Origin: Verrucomicrobiota bacterium
GTDB taxonomy: Bacteria > Verrucomicrobiota > Verrucomicrobiia > Verrucomicrobiales > DEV007
Direction: 5' to 3'
DNA length: 64,000 bases
Assembly: GCA_030625775.1 (NCBI GenBank)
Contig: DAOUQC010000004.1
Coordinates: 1 to 64,000, forward strand
Shown here: positions 1 through 9,258 of the stretch, piece by piece
Layout: each line of letters begins with the position of its first letter
Numbering within the stretch: the first letter of the stretch is position 1
Notes under the pieces: model-generated
Told to the model about the DNA's origin: nothing
Databases searched by the model: none
The model's input: the letters and a program-made list of their open reading frames with translations, nothing else
Made by a program: the position numbers and the translations under genes

Positions 1-537
1 TGATCGAATCCTGCCAGACACAAACAGGCAAGGATTAATCGATGGAGGTAAGTGAGGGCGTGGAGTGGCATGGGATAGGAGGTGGTTTTGAAATACTGCT
101 TAAAGTCTACGCGGATAGAGAAGGATTGGCAACATCCGGCAATGAAAGGCCAAGCACTCCCCAAATGCAAACTCCTGATGTTGAAATCCTGCTGCCCCCC
201 CGGGACTACGGAGACCAACACTTCCCTTGCGAGCCACCTGCCCTTTCGATGAACCGGGTGTAAACAAATCCTTCATGTTTGACTTTAACCGCTCGGGCAA
301 GGGCTGGTGATATCCCTCCCGTATGGAATAATAACTGAGCACCTGTCCGAATGCGGGGAGAAGACACCTGCCCAACTAAAGATGGCCAGTTAAAAGGTTC
401 TGTAATTGATGGCCGTGGCTACTCAGGATTCATCTTTCAACCCCTCCGCTCGTTTGCACTCATCAGGGACAGGTTTTCAGGTAATAAATACATATTGATA
501 AGCTTCAACCCAATCCGAATTCCAGGGCACATGCTTT
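1..537. other. Left-edge stretch with no recognised gene
   Basis: Short open frames exist on both strands (42-263 plus, 100-375 minus), but neither shows a recognisable domain, signal peptide or ribosome site, and they overlap each other. It lies downstream of the minus-strand Gfo/Idh gene. It could hold a decayed gene that I cannot identify. Confidence 0.4.
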
Positions 538-2061
538 CTACACTTTCTCCGGCACAATATAGGGCGCACGGTATTCCCTGGTCGCCAGCTTATTGGCCTT
601 GGCATCCAGGCCCCCGTCGTTGCCTTCGAACTGCTCGCTGTCCGGATTGAATTTCAGCCAGGGGCCGAGGGAAATATTTTCCTTGCCCAAATCCACATCA
701 TTGAGTCGCAAATGTTCCTCCATCGCCGCATAACGTCCGGCCAGCAGACTGTCGCTCTTGATCGCTTCACGCACTTCGGAATCATGCATCTGTTGCCCAA
801 GTTGATGTGAGATCAGTCCGGTGTGGCAGAGGGCACTGGAAATGTGGGTTTCTTCGCAATCGGCAAACAAATCCGAAGTCTTCCGACTGCGCACCGCTTC
901 AATGAAATTGTTGAAATGCCCGCCGCTGCTGGTCGAGCCTTCGATCTTGGTGATCTCCTTGCCCTGGTTGTCGGTCACCTTGACCTTGCTCCTGCCACAG
1001 TAAACCCGACCGCCCTCACACTGGATCACCATTCCGACGCCGTTCTCCTCCGGAAATTCCTCAGGGCGATCCATGTTCTTTCCCCATCCGCTCTTACCGC
1101 CGGCCTGGGCTGCTTTGTCGTGCGGCAAACCCCGTGTTTCAAAGATCAATGGCGCAGCTTCATAATCATGATAGACAATTTGCGTGTTAGGGGTTTCGCC
1201 ATCGTCTTTGTAACCCAGACGACCACCGATCGACATCACTCGGGGTGATAGTTTTTTCTCTCCCAGAAACCACCGCGCAACATCCATCTGGTGAATGCCT
1301 TGATTGCCCATGTCCCCATTGCCATAAGCGTAAATCCAATGCCAGTCGTAGTGAAGGTTTTCACGCTTCAATGGTTTTTGCATCGGTGCCGGGCCGCTCC
1401 ACAAATCATAATCCAGGCCCGCTGGAATTTCACCTCCCCCGGACCCCACCAGACCAATCGACGGACGCGGGTTGTAACAAGTCCCTTTAGCCCATAAAAT
1501 TTTCCCGATTGCACCACTTTTCACATAAGCCACCCCATTGGCAATCTGCTCGATCGAGCGACTCTGGGTGCCGCCCTGACAAATGCGTTTGTATTTCCTC
1601 GCCGTTTTTACCAACTGACGACCTTCCCAGACATTGTGGGAAACCGGTTTTTCGACGTAGGCATCCTTGCCGGCCTGCATCGCCCAGATCCCCGCCAACG
1701 AATGCCAGTGATTCGGTGTCGCGGTGGAGAAAGCATCGATATCACCTTTCTCGAACATCTCACGCATGTCGGAGAAGCTCTCGACTTTCATCTTCTGCTG
1801 GGCAGCGAGCAGAGTGGATCGCGCATCAAGGTACATCGGATCCACGTCGCACAAAGCCACCACTCTCGCCCCTTTGGCATTGACGTAACCTTTGATGTGG
1901 GCCTGGCCACGACCCTTGACTCCGACAACTCCCACCCGAATATCGTCATTGGCTCCGATCACCTTGGAATTCGGCCAGGCCAGGGCAGCTCCAAAGCCGG
2001 CCCCATATTTGAGAAACTTGCGACGGGTAGAATCTGTCTTTGCGGGGTTTTGCTTTTTCAT
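538..2061 (-). CDS. Tat-exported Gfo/Idh/MocA family oxidoreductase (copy 1)
   Basis: Predicted NAD(P)-dependent sugar or polyol oxidoreductase of 507 residues. The N terminus has a twin-arginine signal (TRRKFLKYG) followed by a hydrophobic stretch, so export to the periplasm by Tat is expected. A Rossmann-type glycine region (GVVGVKGRG) follows, then ATPNHWH and the family EKP motif (EKPVSHN), then the C-terminal substrate domain with DMGNQGIHQMDV. The start is the ATG at 2061, just before the Tat motif; an upstream in-frame extension to 2118 has no signal-like sequence. It lies directly downstream of a close paralog (2298-3824) on the same strand, clearly a tandem duplication. Substrate unknown; such exported members are common in Verrucomicrobia and Planctomycetes and are often linked to carbohydrate breakdown. 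Confidence 0.93.
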   Translation of the reverse strand: MKKQNPAKTDSTRRKFLKYGAGFGAALAWPNSKVIGANDDIRVGVVGVKGRGQAHIKGYVNAKGARVVALCDVDPMYLDARSTLLAAQQKMKVESFSDMREMFEKGDIDAFSTATPNHWHSLAGIWAMQAGKDAYVEKPVSHNVWEGRQLVKTARKYKRICQGGTQSRSIEQIANGVAYVKSGAIGKILWAKGTCYNPRPSIGLVGSGGGEIPAGLDYDLWSGPAPMQKPLKRENLHYDWHWIYAYGNGDMGNQGIHQMDVARWFLGEKKLSPRVMSIGGRLGYKDDGETPNTQIVYHDYEAAPLIFETRGLPHDKAAQAGGKSGWGKNMDRPEEFPEENGVGMVIQCEGGRVYCGRSKVKVTDNQGKEITKIEGSTSSGGHFNNFIEAVRSRKTSDLFADCEETHISSALCHTGLISHQLGQQMHDSEVREAIKSDSLLAGRYAAMEEHLRLNDVDLGKENISLGPWLKFNPDSEQFEGNDGGLDAKANKLATREYRAPYIVPEKV

Positions 2062-2241
2062 GATTACAAAACCAACATCGGAATCGGTGTTGTTGCAAAC
2101 AGATGTCGGAAAAATCATTGTGCTCCCTGTAATAGGTATAACGAAGTTCCAACTTCATTTCGCTAGCGTAACAACTCCAAAAAGACAATGTAGGAACATC
2201 GTCATACGCAAACGTCATTTCTACTGTTTGCCTTTTTTCCA

Positions 2242-2275
2242 CAAAAAAAGCACTGCCGTTCCCAGCAGTGCCTTT
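2242..2275 (-). terminator. Rho-independent terminator after Gfo/Idh copy 2
   Basis: A perfect 7-bp stem GCACTGC/GCAGTGC (2250-2256 and 2265-2271) with an 8-nt loop. On the minus strand it is followed by a run of seven T, 23 bases beyond the stop codon of the 2298-3824 gene. This indicates that the two Gfo/Idh paralogs are at least partly separate transcription units. Confidence 0.8.
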
Positions 2276-2297
2276 TAAGATAAGCAGAGCGGTCGCT

Positions 2298-3824
2298 CTA
2301 TATTTTCTCCGGAACGACAAAAGGCGCACGATAGCTTTCTTTTGTCAGTTGATTGGCTTTTTGGTCAATGGCATCACCATTTTTCTCAAAACGCTCGGCA
2401 TCCGGATTGAAGGTCAACCACGGTCCGAGCGTGATGCTGTCTTTCTCCAGATTAACATCGTTCGCCATCAGGTGCTCAGCCATCGCCGCATAACGTCCGG
2501 CAAGGAAGTTGTCGCTCTTGATTTTTTCACGAACAGCTTCGTCGTGAGCGTTTTCGCCCATGAAGTGAGAGATCATGCCGGTGTGGCACAGCGCACTGGA
2601 AATGTGGGTTTCCTCACAATCCGCGTGCAGTTCGGACACCTTGCGACTGTGCACCGCATTAATGAAGTTCTTGAAATGATCCGGCTCCAGCGCCTGGTCA
2701 TTGTCATTCGGTGGTTTGATCTGGGTCATCTCTACACCCTTGTTGTCGGTCACTTTCACTTGCCCGCCGGATGAACAGTAGACGCGTCCGTTCTCACATT
2801 GCACCACCACTCCAACACCACCCAGTTCAGGAAATTCCTCCGGGTGGTTCATGTTTTTGCCCCAGGCCGTTTCCTGTGACTCCTTGTCCCGTGGCAGACC
2901 CCGGGTTTCAAAAATCAGCGGTGCGCTGTCATAATCATGATAGACCAACTGAGTGTTGGGAGTTTCCGCGTCATCCTCGTATCCCAAACGACCACCAATC
3001 GACATCACCCGCGGTGAAAGCTTTTTCTCACCCAGAAACCAGCGGCCCACATCCATCTGGTGAATACCCTGGTTGCCCATATCCCCGTTGCCATAGGCGT
3101 AAAACCAGTGCCAGTCGTAATGCAGTCTCTTGCGACGCAGCGGTTTCTCGATCTCGCGTGGTCCACACCACAAATCGTAATCGAGGCCCGGTGGGATTTC
3201 TCCACCCCCACCCAGTCCAATCGGCGGACGGCCTTTGTAGCACATTCCCTTAACAAACTGGATCTTGCCGAGTTTGCCACTGTGCACGTAATCCACGGCG
3301 GCACGAATCGTAGGCATCGAACGACTTTGTGTCCCTCCCTGGCAAATTTTATTGAGCTTGCGTGCTACTTTTACCAACTGACGACCTTCCCACACATTGT
3401 GCGAAATGGGTTTTTCAACATAGGCATCCTTGCCTGCCTGCATCGCCCAGATTCCCGCGAGAGAATGCCAGTGATTCGGTGTTGCCACACTGACCGCATC
3501 GATATCCCCTTTTTCGAACATATCGCGCATATCTTCAAAACCCTTGACCTCACTTTTTTGCTGTGCAGAAAGCAGCGTCGTGCGTGCGTCGAGCAAATCA
3601 GGAGCTACATCACAAATCGCCCCCACCCGGGCTTTGGGCATTTTGAGGTAGGCGTTGAGATGGTGTCTTCCACGACCATTGACACCGATAATACCCACGC
3701 GGACATCACTGTTGGCGCCGATTACGGTGGAATTCGGCCAAGCCAGGGCAGCGCCAAAGCCGGCACCGTATTTGAGAAATTTGCGACGTGAGGAAGTTGG
3801 ACTTCCAGAGGTTTCTTGTTTCAT
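2298..3824 (-). CDS. Tat-exported Gfo/Idh/MocA family oxidoreductase (copy 2)
   Basis: A 508-residue paralog of the downstream gene at 538-2061. The Tat motif SRRKFLKYG and the following FGAALAWPNS segment are nearly identical in both. The Rossmann motif GIIGVNGRG, the ATPNHWH segment, EKPISHN and DMGNQGIHQMDV are all present. The copies differ mainly in a loop before the GGHFNNF/DHFKNF segment (copy 2 has a Gln/Pro/Asn-rich insertion) and in the substrate loops, suggesting different but related substrates. The start ATG at 3824 places the Tat motif 11 residues in. A rho-independent terminator follows at 2242-2275. Exported NAD(P)-binding enzymes of this type probably keep their cofactor bound during Tat export (inference from family knowledge). 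Confidence 0.93.
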   Translation of the reverse strand: MKQETSGSPTSSRRKFLKYGAGFGAALAWPNSTVIGANSDVRVGIIGVNGRGRHHLNAYLKMPKARVGAICDVAPDLLDARTTLLSAQQKSEVKGFEDMRDMFEKGDIDAVSVATPNHWHSLAGIWAMQAGKDAYVEKPISHNVWEGRQLVKVARKLNKICQGGTQSRSMPTIRAAVDYVHSGKLGKIQFVKGMCYKGRPPIGLGGGGEIPPGLDYDLWCGPREIEKPLRRKRLHYDWHWFYAYGNGDMGNQGIHQMDVGRWFLGEKKLSPRVMSIGGRLGYEDDAETPNTQLVYHDYDSAPLIFETRGLPRDKESQETAWGKNMNHPEEFPELGGVGVVVQCENGRVYCSSGGQVKVTDNKGVEMTQIKPPNDNDQALEPDHFKNFINAVHSRKVSELHADCEETHISSALCHTGMISHFMGENAHDEAVREKIKSDNFLAGRYAAMAEHLMANDVNLEKDSITLGPWLTFNPDAERFEKNGDAIDQKANQLTKESYRAPFVVPEKI

Positions 3825-3879
3825 AGTTTGCTAGCTAAATCTGCTTTGAGGAGTATTTCAAATTACCATTTTAAAAAAG

Positions 3880-4419
3880 CTACTCCTGCTTGCTCTTTTC
3901 CAAGGATTTTTTGCGGTTTTTCCGAGCTTCGGCAAAAAATGCCTGCAAAAGCCCGCGCGACTCTTCCTCCAGCACTCCCGGCGTGACTTCGGCCGCATGA
4001 TTGAGTGTTTCCTGTTGCAGCAAATTGATAAAGCCCCCGGCTGCTCCGCCTTTTTCATCTCCACAACCAAAAATCACCCGCTCGATGCGGCAATGCACAA
4101 TCGCCCCGGCACACATTGGACAAGGCTCTTTCGACACGTAAAGCTGGCAATCGGTCAGCCGCCAGTCTCCCAGCACGCTCTGAGCCTGGGTCAGCGCCAG
4201 CATTTCGGCATGGGCAGTCGCGTCTTTCAGCGTTTCCACCTGATTCGACGCCCGGGCAATGATCTGTCCCTCGCGGACGATCACCGCACCAACCGGCACT
4301 TCCTCGGCCATGTAGGCTTTTTGAGCCTGGCGCAGGGCCTGAGTCATGAAAAAAGTATCGCTCTCGAGATCAATGATTTTTTCGAAGCCAAGCGAAGGAT
4401 TGTGGTTGGAATCGGTCAT
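3880..4419 (-). CDS. tadA: tRNA-specific adenosine deaminase
   Basis: Deaminates A34 to inosine in tRNA, needed to decode CGN arginine codons. The 179-residue protein has the cytidine/deoxycytidylate deaminase fold with zinc ligands visible as HAE (residues about 71-73) and PCPMC (about 99-103), and the TadA-typical AEEVPVGAVIV segment. The tail is Lys/Arg-rich. The ATG at 4419 directly follows the stop codon of the upstream membrane protein (4420-5238), so the two are probably cotranscribed. Confidence 0.95.
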   Translation of the reverse strand: MTDSNHNPSLGFEKIIDLESDTFFMTQALRQAQKAYMAEEVPVGAVIVREGQIIARASNQVETLKDATAHAEMLALTQAQSVLGDWRLTDCQLYVSKEPCPMCAGAIVHCRIERVIFGCGDEKGGAAGGFINLLQQETLNHAAEVTPGVLEEESRGLLQAFFAEARKNRKKSLEKSKQE

Positions 4420-5238
4420 TTATTTGCCCAGCTCAGCGTAAAATACGACCAGCATTTGACCCTGCCCGCCAGTAGTTGTGATTTTGATGATATCCTTGCC
4501 CTTGCTTCCCTGCACCCCTTTCCCCATAAAGCCCGATTTCTCCTCAATGGTATATCCCGCCGCCTTGAGTTTATCCTGATAAAACTTCACCACTGCTGTG
4601 TCGGTATCTTTGCTCACAAAACCGAAGGATATTTTGCTGCCCTTGCCGTCTTCGCTTATTGTCATGGGTGTTGCCGCCTCATCGACGTTCGGATAGGCAA
4701 ATTCTTTCAAGCTGGCAGGCAGATCAGCCCAATAGTTCCCCGCTTTTGCAGCTGTCACGGTCGTGGTTTTGCCATCAGCCCCCTCGATTTTCATGTTTTG
4801 GCCATCATTCTTGATGACGGTCGTTTTGCCCTCGGCATCGGTTTTGACAATTTCACCTCCCTTGCTATCAACTTTGATCGTTTCCCCACCTGATGTTGTG
4901 ACCGAAAATTTTCCCTCTTTAATATCCGCGTAGGAAAAAGTCATCTCCTCACCGGTTTTTTTCATCCTGATGGTCATTTTGCCTTCTTCGTCATTGGCTT
5001 CGACCATTTCCATATCCGGATTAAATTTCACCACCATCTCAGCGGCAAAACGCTCGGGATTGCCGTTTGCATCGGCGAGGCCTTGCTTGACCTTACCGCT
5101 GACAAACATCCCGCCGGCCACGATGGCGATCAGCCCCAGAACAATCAATCCACCACAGCCAATGCCCACCCAGGCGAGCGGACTGAGCCCTTTTTTAGAG
5201 TTTGCTTCGGGTGCGGAGGGAGAAAATGAATCGGACAT
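4420..5238 (-). CDS. Single-pass membrane-anchored protein of unknown function
   Basis: A 272-residue protein. It has a short Ser/Pro-rich cytoplasmic N terminus, one strong membrane segment (about residues 22-47, Gly/Ile/Val-rich), then an extracytoplasmic part rich in Gly, Lys, Thr and Asp with short repeated beta-like motifs (GETIKVDSKGG, GKTTVIKNDG, GKTTTVTAAK). The C-terminal region (KFYQDKLKAAGYTIEE) resembles small alpha/beta lipoprotein domains, but I do not recognise the family. The frame is open upstream to 5445, but that part overlaps rpe on the other strand; the ATG at 5238 is the natural start. It sits immediately before tadA and is divergent from rpe with 61 bp between them. Confidence 0.8.
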   Translation of the reverse strand: MSDSFSPSAPEANSKKGLSPLAWVGIGCGGLIVLGLIAIVAGGMFVSGKVKQGLADANGNPERFAAEMVVKFNPDMEMVEANDEEGKMTIRMKKTGEEMTFSYADIKEGKFSVTTSGGETIKVDSKGGEIVKTDAEGKTTVIKNDGQNMKIEGADGKTTTVTAAKAGNYWADLPASLKEFAYPNVDEAATPMTISEDGKGSKISFGFVSKDTDTAVVKFYQDKLKAAGYTIEEKSGFMGKGVQGSKGKDIIKITTTGGQGQMLVVFYAELGK

Positions 5239-5299
5239 GTTATACGTATGGTTCTGTTTTGAGTTGCCTTCGGTCAATGCCGCAACATAATGCTCAACG

Positions 5300-5962
5300 A
5301 TGAAAGACTGCAAGCAACGAATCATCGCCCCGTCCATTCTGGCTGCCGACTGGAGCCGGGTCGCGGAAGAAGCCAATAGAGCCAAGGAAAACGGAGGTGA
5401 CTGGCTACACCTGGATGTGATGGACGGCCACTTTGTCGACAACATTTCATTCGGCCCGACTTATGTCGAAGCAGTGCGGAAATCCACCGACCAGTATCTT
5501 GACGTGCACCTGATGATCACGCGGCCTGACCACTTTTTCCCACGCTTCGTCAAAGCCGGAGCAGATAATATCACTGTCCATGTAGAATCTGATCACAATG
5601 TGGCAAAAACTTTAGCCGCAATCCGCGAAGCGGGTTGCAACTGTGGACTCGCCCTCAGCCCGGATACCGACTTTGATGACGTACGGCCTTTTCTCGGTCA
5701 GATTGATCTACTGCTGGTGATGACAGTCCGTCCCGGATACGGCGGCCAGGCATTCATGGAAAGCGAAACCATGCCCAAGGTTCAAGAGGCTTTGACCGAG
5801 CGTGACCGACTCGGCTTGACTTACCACATCGAAGTCGATGGAGGTATCGATATCGACACGGTAAAAATTGCCGCTGCAAGTGGAGCCAACGTTATGGTCG
5901 CCGGCACCTCACTGTTCGCTGCACCCGATATGGCTGCCGCGATTACTGAGATGCGAAGCTAA
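5300..5962 (+). CDS. rpe: Ribulose-phosphate 3-epimerase
   Basis: Interconverts ribulose 5-phosphate and xylulose 5-phosphate in the pentose phosphate pathway. The 220-residue TIM-barrel protein shows the family motifs in order: APSILAADW near the N terminus, HLDVMDGHFV (metal-binding His and Asp), DVHLM, MTVRPGYGGQ and the C-terminal EVDGGI and VAGTSLF phosphate-binding strands. Length matches the family. The other non-oxidative pentose enzyme in the window, transketolase, is about 24 kb away. Confidence 0.97.
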   Translation: MKDCKQRIIAPSILAADWSRVAEEANRAKENGGDWLHLDVMDGHFVDNISFGPTYVEAVRKSTDQYLDVHLMITRPDHFFPRFVKAGADNITVHVESDHNVAKTLAAIREAGCNCGLALSPDTDFDDVRPFLGQIDLLLVMTVRPGYGGQAFMESETMPKVQEALTERDRLGLTYHIEVDGGIDIDTVKIAAASGANVMVAGTSLFAAPDMAAAITEMRS

Positions 5963-6017
5963 CTTAATTACTAGACTTGTCTGCGACTAGCTATTGAGTA
6001 AAACAGGCATTGCCACG

Positions 6018-6674
6018 ATGAAGCTGCACACCCACGCTCTCATCATCGCCGTATTGATGCCTTCAATGGCCTGTCTCGCAGAAACCGACACCGGTTCGGC
6101 TCACAACCTGATTTTTAAATATCCGCTCGGCGACAAATGGTATCTGTCCTCCCGGAACTTGCTCACCACCCGTGATGGCTTCGATGATTTTTTCTTCACT
6201 TATCTCGACCTGAATCTGGGTTGCAAGCTTGCTCAGGGATGGGCCGCCGAAGCTGGCTATCGTCATGCCTGGTTCGAAATCGGGGATGACTGGCGTGATG
6301 AATACCGCCCCTCGGCCATCCTCAGTTATCGGACAAAGCTTGGCCACTGGTCGTTTTCCAATCGTCATCGTCTGGAATACCGGATGTTTGAGAGCGGTGC
6401 TTCGGCAGACGATCGCTTCCGTTACCGCAATGAGACACGCCTGATTGCTCCATGGGAATTCGGCCTGTGCGATGCCAGGTTTTTTGTCGAAGAGGAATTA
6501 TTTCATGAGTTCACCGACGTCGGATTCAACTTCAACTGGTTTACCTACGGCCTGCGCTGGAAACTACGGGACGGTGTAATTGTCAAAATGGGGCACCGCT
6601 GGCAGGCTTTTAAATTCGGAGATAATTGGAATCACCGACATCAACTCGTAACCGGACTGTTGGTCTTTTTTTGA
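6018..6674 (+). CDS. DUF2490-type outer-membrane beta-barrel protein
   Basis: A 218-residue secreted protein. The signal peptide (MKLHTHALII..., cleavage near CLAE) is followed by alternating aromatic/polar strands typical of a small outer-membrane barrel (KWYLSSRNLL, GHWSFSNRHRLEYRMF, YGLRWKLRDGVIVKMGHRWQAF), ending in an aromatic LLVFF terminus suited to barrel insertion. The pattern matches the DUF2490 family, whose function is unknown. The ATG at 6018 was preferred over an in-frame TTG at 5994 because it starts directly at the signal peptide. It lies 31 bp after rpe and 89 bp before the quinoprotein gene, all on the plus strand. Confidence 0.82.
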   Translation: MKLHTHALIIAVLMPSMACLAETDTGSAHNLIFKYPLGDKWYLSSRNLLTTRDGFDDFFFTYLDLNLGCKLAQGWAAEAGYRHAWFEIGDDWRDEYRPSAILSYRTKLGHWSFSNRHRLEYRMFESGASADDRFRYRNETRLIAPWEFGLCDARFFVEEELFHEFTDVGFNFNWFTYGLRWKLRDGVIVKMGHRWQAFKFGDNWNHRHQLVTGLLVFF

Positions 6675-6763
6675 GAAGATTCCTATCTCACAAAAAAAAT
6701 TTTGCCATTCAATCAATGACTATGACAATGCTCAACACTTTATTTATCCCTTTCCCAATACTT

Positions 6764-8848
6764 ATGAACCTGCGATTTAAAATTGCTCTGTTTACATTCA
6801 TCCTGTGCTCGGTCAACGCCTCAGGCGCTGACTCCAAAAATGCCGATTGGCGAGACTATCTCGGCGGCAAAGACCGCAGCCTCTATTCACCGTTAAAGCA
6901 GATTAATCGCGACAATGTAAGCCAACTCGAAATCGCCTGGAGCTATGAAACAGGTGGTGTAGGTGGTTACCAGGCAAACAACCTTATCGTGGATGGCGTC
7001 CTTTACACCCCCACTGCCACCAGAAAAATCATCGCGCTTAACGCTGCAACAGGTAAGGAACTCTGGCAATGGGATCCGGAAAAGGAACACTCAATTAAAG
7101 GACGGGGGCGACAACGCGGCTTGGTTTACTGGCAGAGCGATATCGGCCAAGAACGCCGACTGTTCACCGGAGTGGGGGGAATGTTGTTTGCCGTGAACCC
7201 GGAAACCGGCAAAACCATTAAGGAATTCGGCGTAAAAGGGTCCATCAAACTGAATTCTGGACTCAACACCCCCGGAGTCATCTACAAGGATTTATTAATC
7301 CTTGGTGGAGTGGGTGGAGTGGGCTCGGTACGCGCTTTTGATGTCAGAACCGGCGAGCGGCGTTGGATTTTCAACCTCATTCCCCGACCCGGCGACTTTG
7401 GTTACGAGACCTGGCCTGAAGAAGCTTACAAAACCGCCACTGGCTTGATGCCCTGGAGCGGTCAGTCACTCGATGAAAAACGCGGCATTGTTTATATTGC
7501 GACAAAAACCGCCGAACCCGATTTTTACGGGGGAGAACGTCACGGCATGAATCTCTTTGCCAACTGCATTCTCGCTCTCGACGCTGCCACCGGGAAACGG
7601 CTGTGGCATTTTCAAATCGTACATCATGACCTGCTCGATAAAGACCTGCCCTGCCCACCGGTGCTCCTGACCGTGAATCATGACGGGAAAAAAATCGATG
7701 CTGTAGCCCAGGGCACCAAACACGGTCGGCTATTTGTTTTCAACCGCGTTACCGGCGAACCTCTCTGGCCAATCGAAGAAAAACCCGTGCCGTCATCAAA
7801 ATTACGAGGTGAAAAAGCCTGGCCGACCCAGCCTTTGCAACAAAGGCCCGCACCACTGATGCGCCAACGCTATACCGAAGCCGACGCTTCGAATATTTCT
7901 CCTGAAACTCATCAAATGACCCTCGATCGTATTCGAGCCTCTCCCAATTTCGGCCCTTTTCCAGCGCCAAGTTTGGCCGAGACCGTTATGTTTCCCGGCT
8001 TTGACGGAGGCATGGAATGGGGCGGTGGAGCAGCAGACCCGGAGGGCATCTACTACGTCAACATCAACGAGATGCCCTGGTTAATGTCGATGATCGAGAC
8101 CCGGCGTGCCGACGGCACTCCGCTGGTCCCGGGCGAAAAGGATTACATGGTCTTTTGCGCGCCCTGTCACGGCTTGGACAGAAAGGGTAATCTTGCCGCA
8201 GAATTCCCCTCCTTGATTGACGTGGCCAAACGCAAAACGCGAGCGGAAATTGAACTGATTACCCGTCAGGGTGGCGGACGCATGCCCGGCTACGTGACCA
8301 TGCCCGAAGCCAAACGGAACGCCATCCTGAACTACGTGCTGAATGAAAACAAACCGCTCTCAGCATCCCGCAAAGAGCCTGGCACCCCGAGCAAAAAAGT
8401 GTCAAAGGACGAAGCCCCGTCTTATGCCTTCGGCGGTTTTCGTCGCTGGCTCGACAAAGACGGCTACCCGGCAATCAAACCCCCGTGGGGAACACTGAAC
8501 GCCGTGGATCTGAACACCGGCGAAATCAAATGGAAGGTCACCCTTGGTGAATATCCGGAATTGACCGCAAGGGGGATTCCACCAACCGGCACGGAAAACT
8601 ACGGCGGGCCTGTCGTGACAGCGGGCGGACTGATCTTCATCGGAGCAACCGCCGATGAAACCTTCCGCGTCTTCGACAAAAAAACCGGCAAAATTCTCTG
8701 GAAAGCCAAACTTCCTTTTGGTGGTAACGCCACCCCCAGCACTTACATGATCAACGGTAGGCAATACGTTGTGATCTCCGCAGGTGGTGGCAAGTCCGGC
8801 CGACCCAAAGGCGGCAGTCTGGTCGCTTTTGCTTTGCCGATGCAGTAG
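6764..8848 (+). CDS. PQQ-dependent quinoprotein dehydrogenase with internal cytochrome c domain
   Basis: Predicted periplasmic alcohol/sugar dehydrogenase of 694 residues using pyrroloquinoline quinone, passing electrons to its own haem c. A signal peptide (MNLRFKIALFTFILC...) leads into PQQ propeller repeats (GKELWQW, TGERRWIF, TGKRLWHFQIVHHDLLDKD). A single cytochrome c domain (CAPCHG at about 8157, with a distal Met candidate in RMPGYVTMPE) is inserted before the last propeller blades, which resume at PPWGTLNAVDLNTGEIKW and include the GGNATPSTYM segment. This layout resembles the glucose/quinate-type quinoproteins with an inserted haem. The start at 6764 fits the signal peptide; earlier in-frame starts overlap the upstream gene. 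Substrate not predictable here. Confidence 0.92.
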   Translation: MNLRFKIALFTFILCSVNASGADSKNADWRDYLGGKDRSLYSPLKQINRDNVSQLEIAWSYETGGVGGYQANNLIVDGVLYTPTATRKIIALNAATGKELWQWDPEKEHSIKGRGRQRGLVYWQSDIGQERRLFTGVGGMLFAVNPETGKTIKEFGVKGSIKLNSGLNTPGVIYKDLLILGGVGGVGSVRAFDVRTGERRWIFNLIPRPGDFGYETWPEEAYKTATGLMPWSGQSLDEKRGIVYIATKTAEPDFYGGERHGMNLFANCILALDAATGKRLWHFQIVHHDLLDKDLPCPPVLLTVNHDGKKIDAVAQGTKHGRLFVFNRVTGEPLWPIEEKPVPSSKLRGEKAWPTQPLQQRPAPLMRQRYTEADASNISPETHQMTLDRIRASPNFGPFPAPSLAETVMFPGFDGGMEWGGGAADPEGIYYVNINEMPWLMSMIETRRADGTPLVPGEKDYMVFCAPCHGLDRKGNLAAEFPSLIDVAKRKTRAEIELITRQGGGRMPGYVTMPEAKRNAILNYVLNENKPLSASRKEPGTPSKKVSKDEAPSYAFGGFRRWLDKDGYPAIKPPWGTLNAVDLNTGEIKWKVTLGEYPELTARGIPPTGTENYGGPVVTAGGLIFIGATADETFRVFDKKTGKILWKAKLPFGGNATPSTYMINGRQYVVISAGGGKSGRPKGGSLVAFALPMQ

Positions 8849-8853
8849 CTTCT

Positions 8854-9258
8854 CTAACTGCTAAACTGACCGTATCCAATTACTTCCAAGTCATGCACCC
8901 GGCTGAAGTGATTCACATTTCTAGTTAAAAGCGAAACCTGCCTGCTCAAGGCAGTTGCCGCTATCCAAGTATCGTTACCTTCAATCGGCTTTCCTTTTTT
9001 CCTCAGTTCACGAGAAATACGCGCATAGGTCATCGCTACACTTTCATCCACTTCAATGATCCGGTGGGCCGAACGGTAGTGTTCGATGACGGGATCCGTA
9101 GTCGACTCAAAGCCCTCGGCAAATTCACCCAGAACGATTGCTGGTAGCGCCAGCTCTATATCAGAGTTGTCCTGCAGCCAGGTTGCAGCTGCCACATGCC
9201 TTTCGTTGCGTGACGATCGCTGAAGATCAATCAGAAAGGTAGTGTCGACCAAAATCAT
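8854..9258 (-). CDS. PIN-domain toxin, VapC-like
   Basis: A 134-residue PIN-domain ribonuclease. Acidic residues of the PIN active site are visible: LVDTTFLIDL (first Asp), E in LGEFAEGF, and the C-terminal GNDTWIAATAL with Asp. The ATG at 9258 overlaps the antitoxin stop as ATGA, a typical translational coupling; a GTG at 9267 is also in frame. It ends 5 bp from the convergent quinoprotein gene. The usual target of the family is tRNA or rRNA. Confidence 0.9.
   Translation of the reverse strand: MILVDTTFLIDLQRSSRNERHVAAATWLQDNSDIELALPAIVLGEFAEGFESTTDPVIEHYRSAHRIIEVDESVAMTYARISRELRKKGKPIEGNDTWIAATALSRQVSLLTRNVNHFSRVHDLEVIGYGQFSS

Noticed and set aside
100-375. Minus-strand frame of 91 codons at the left edge.
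   Set aside because: No recognisable domain and it conflicts with another frame; composition gives no sign of selection.
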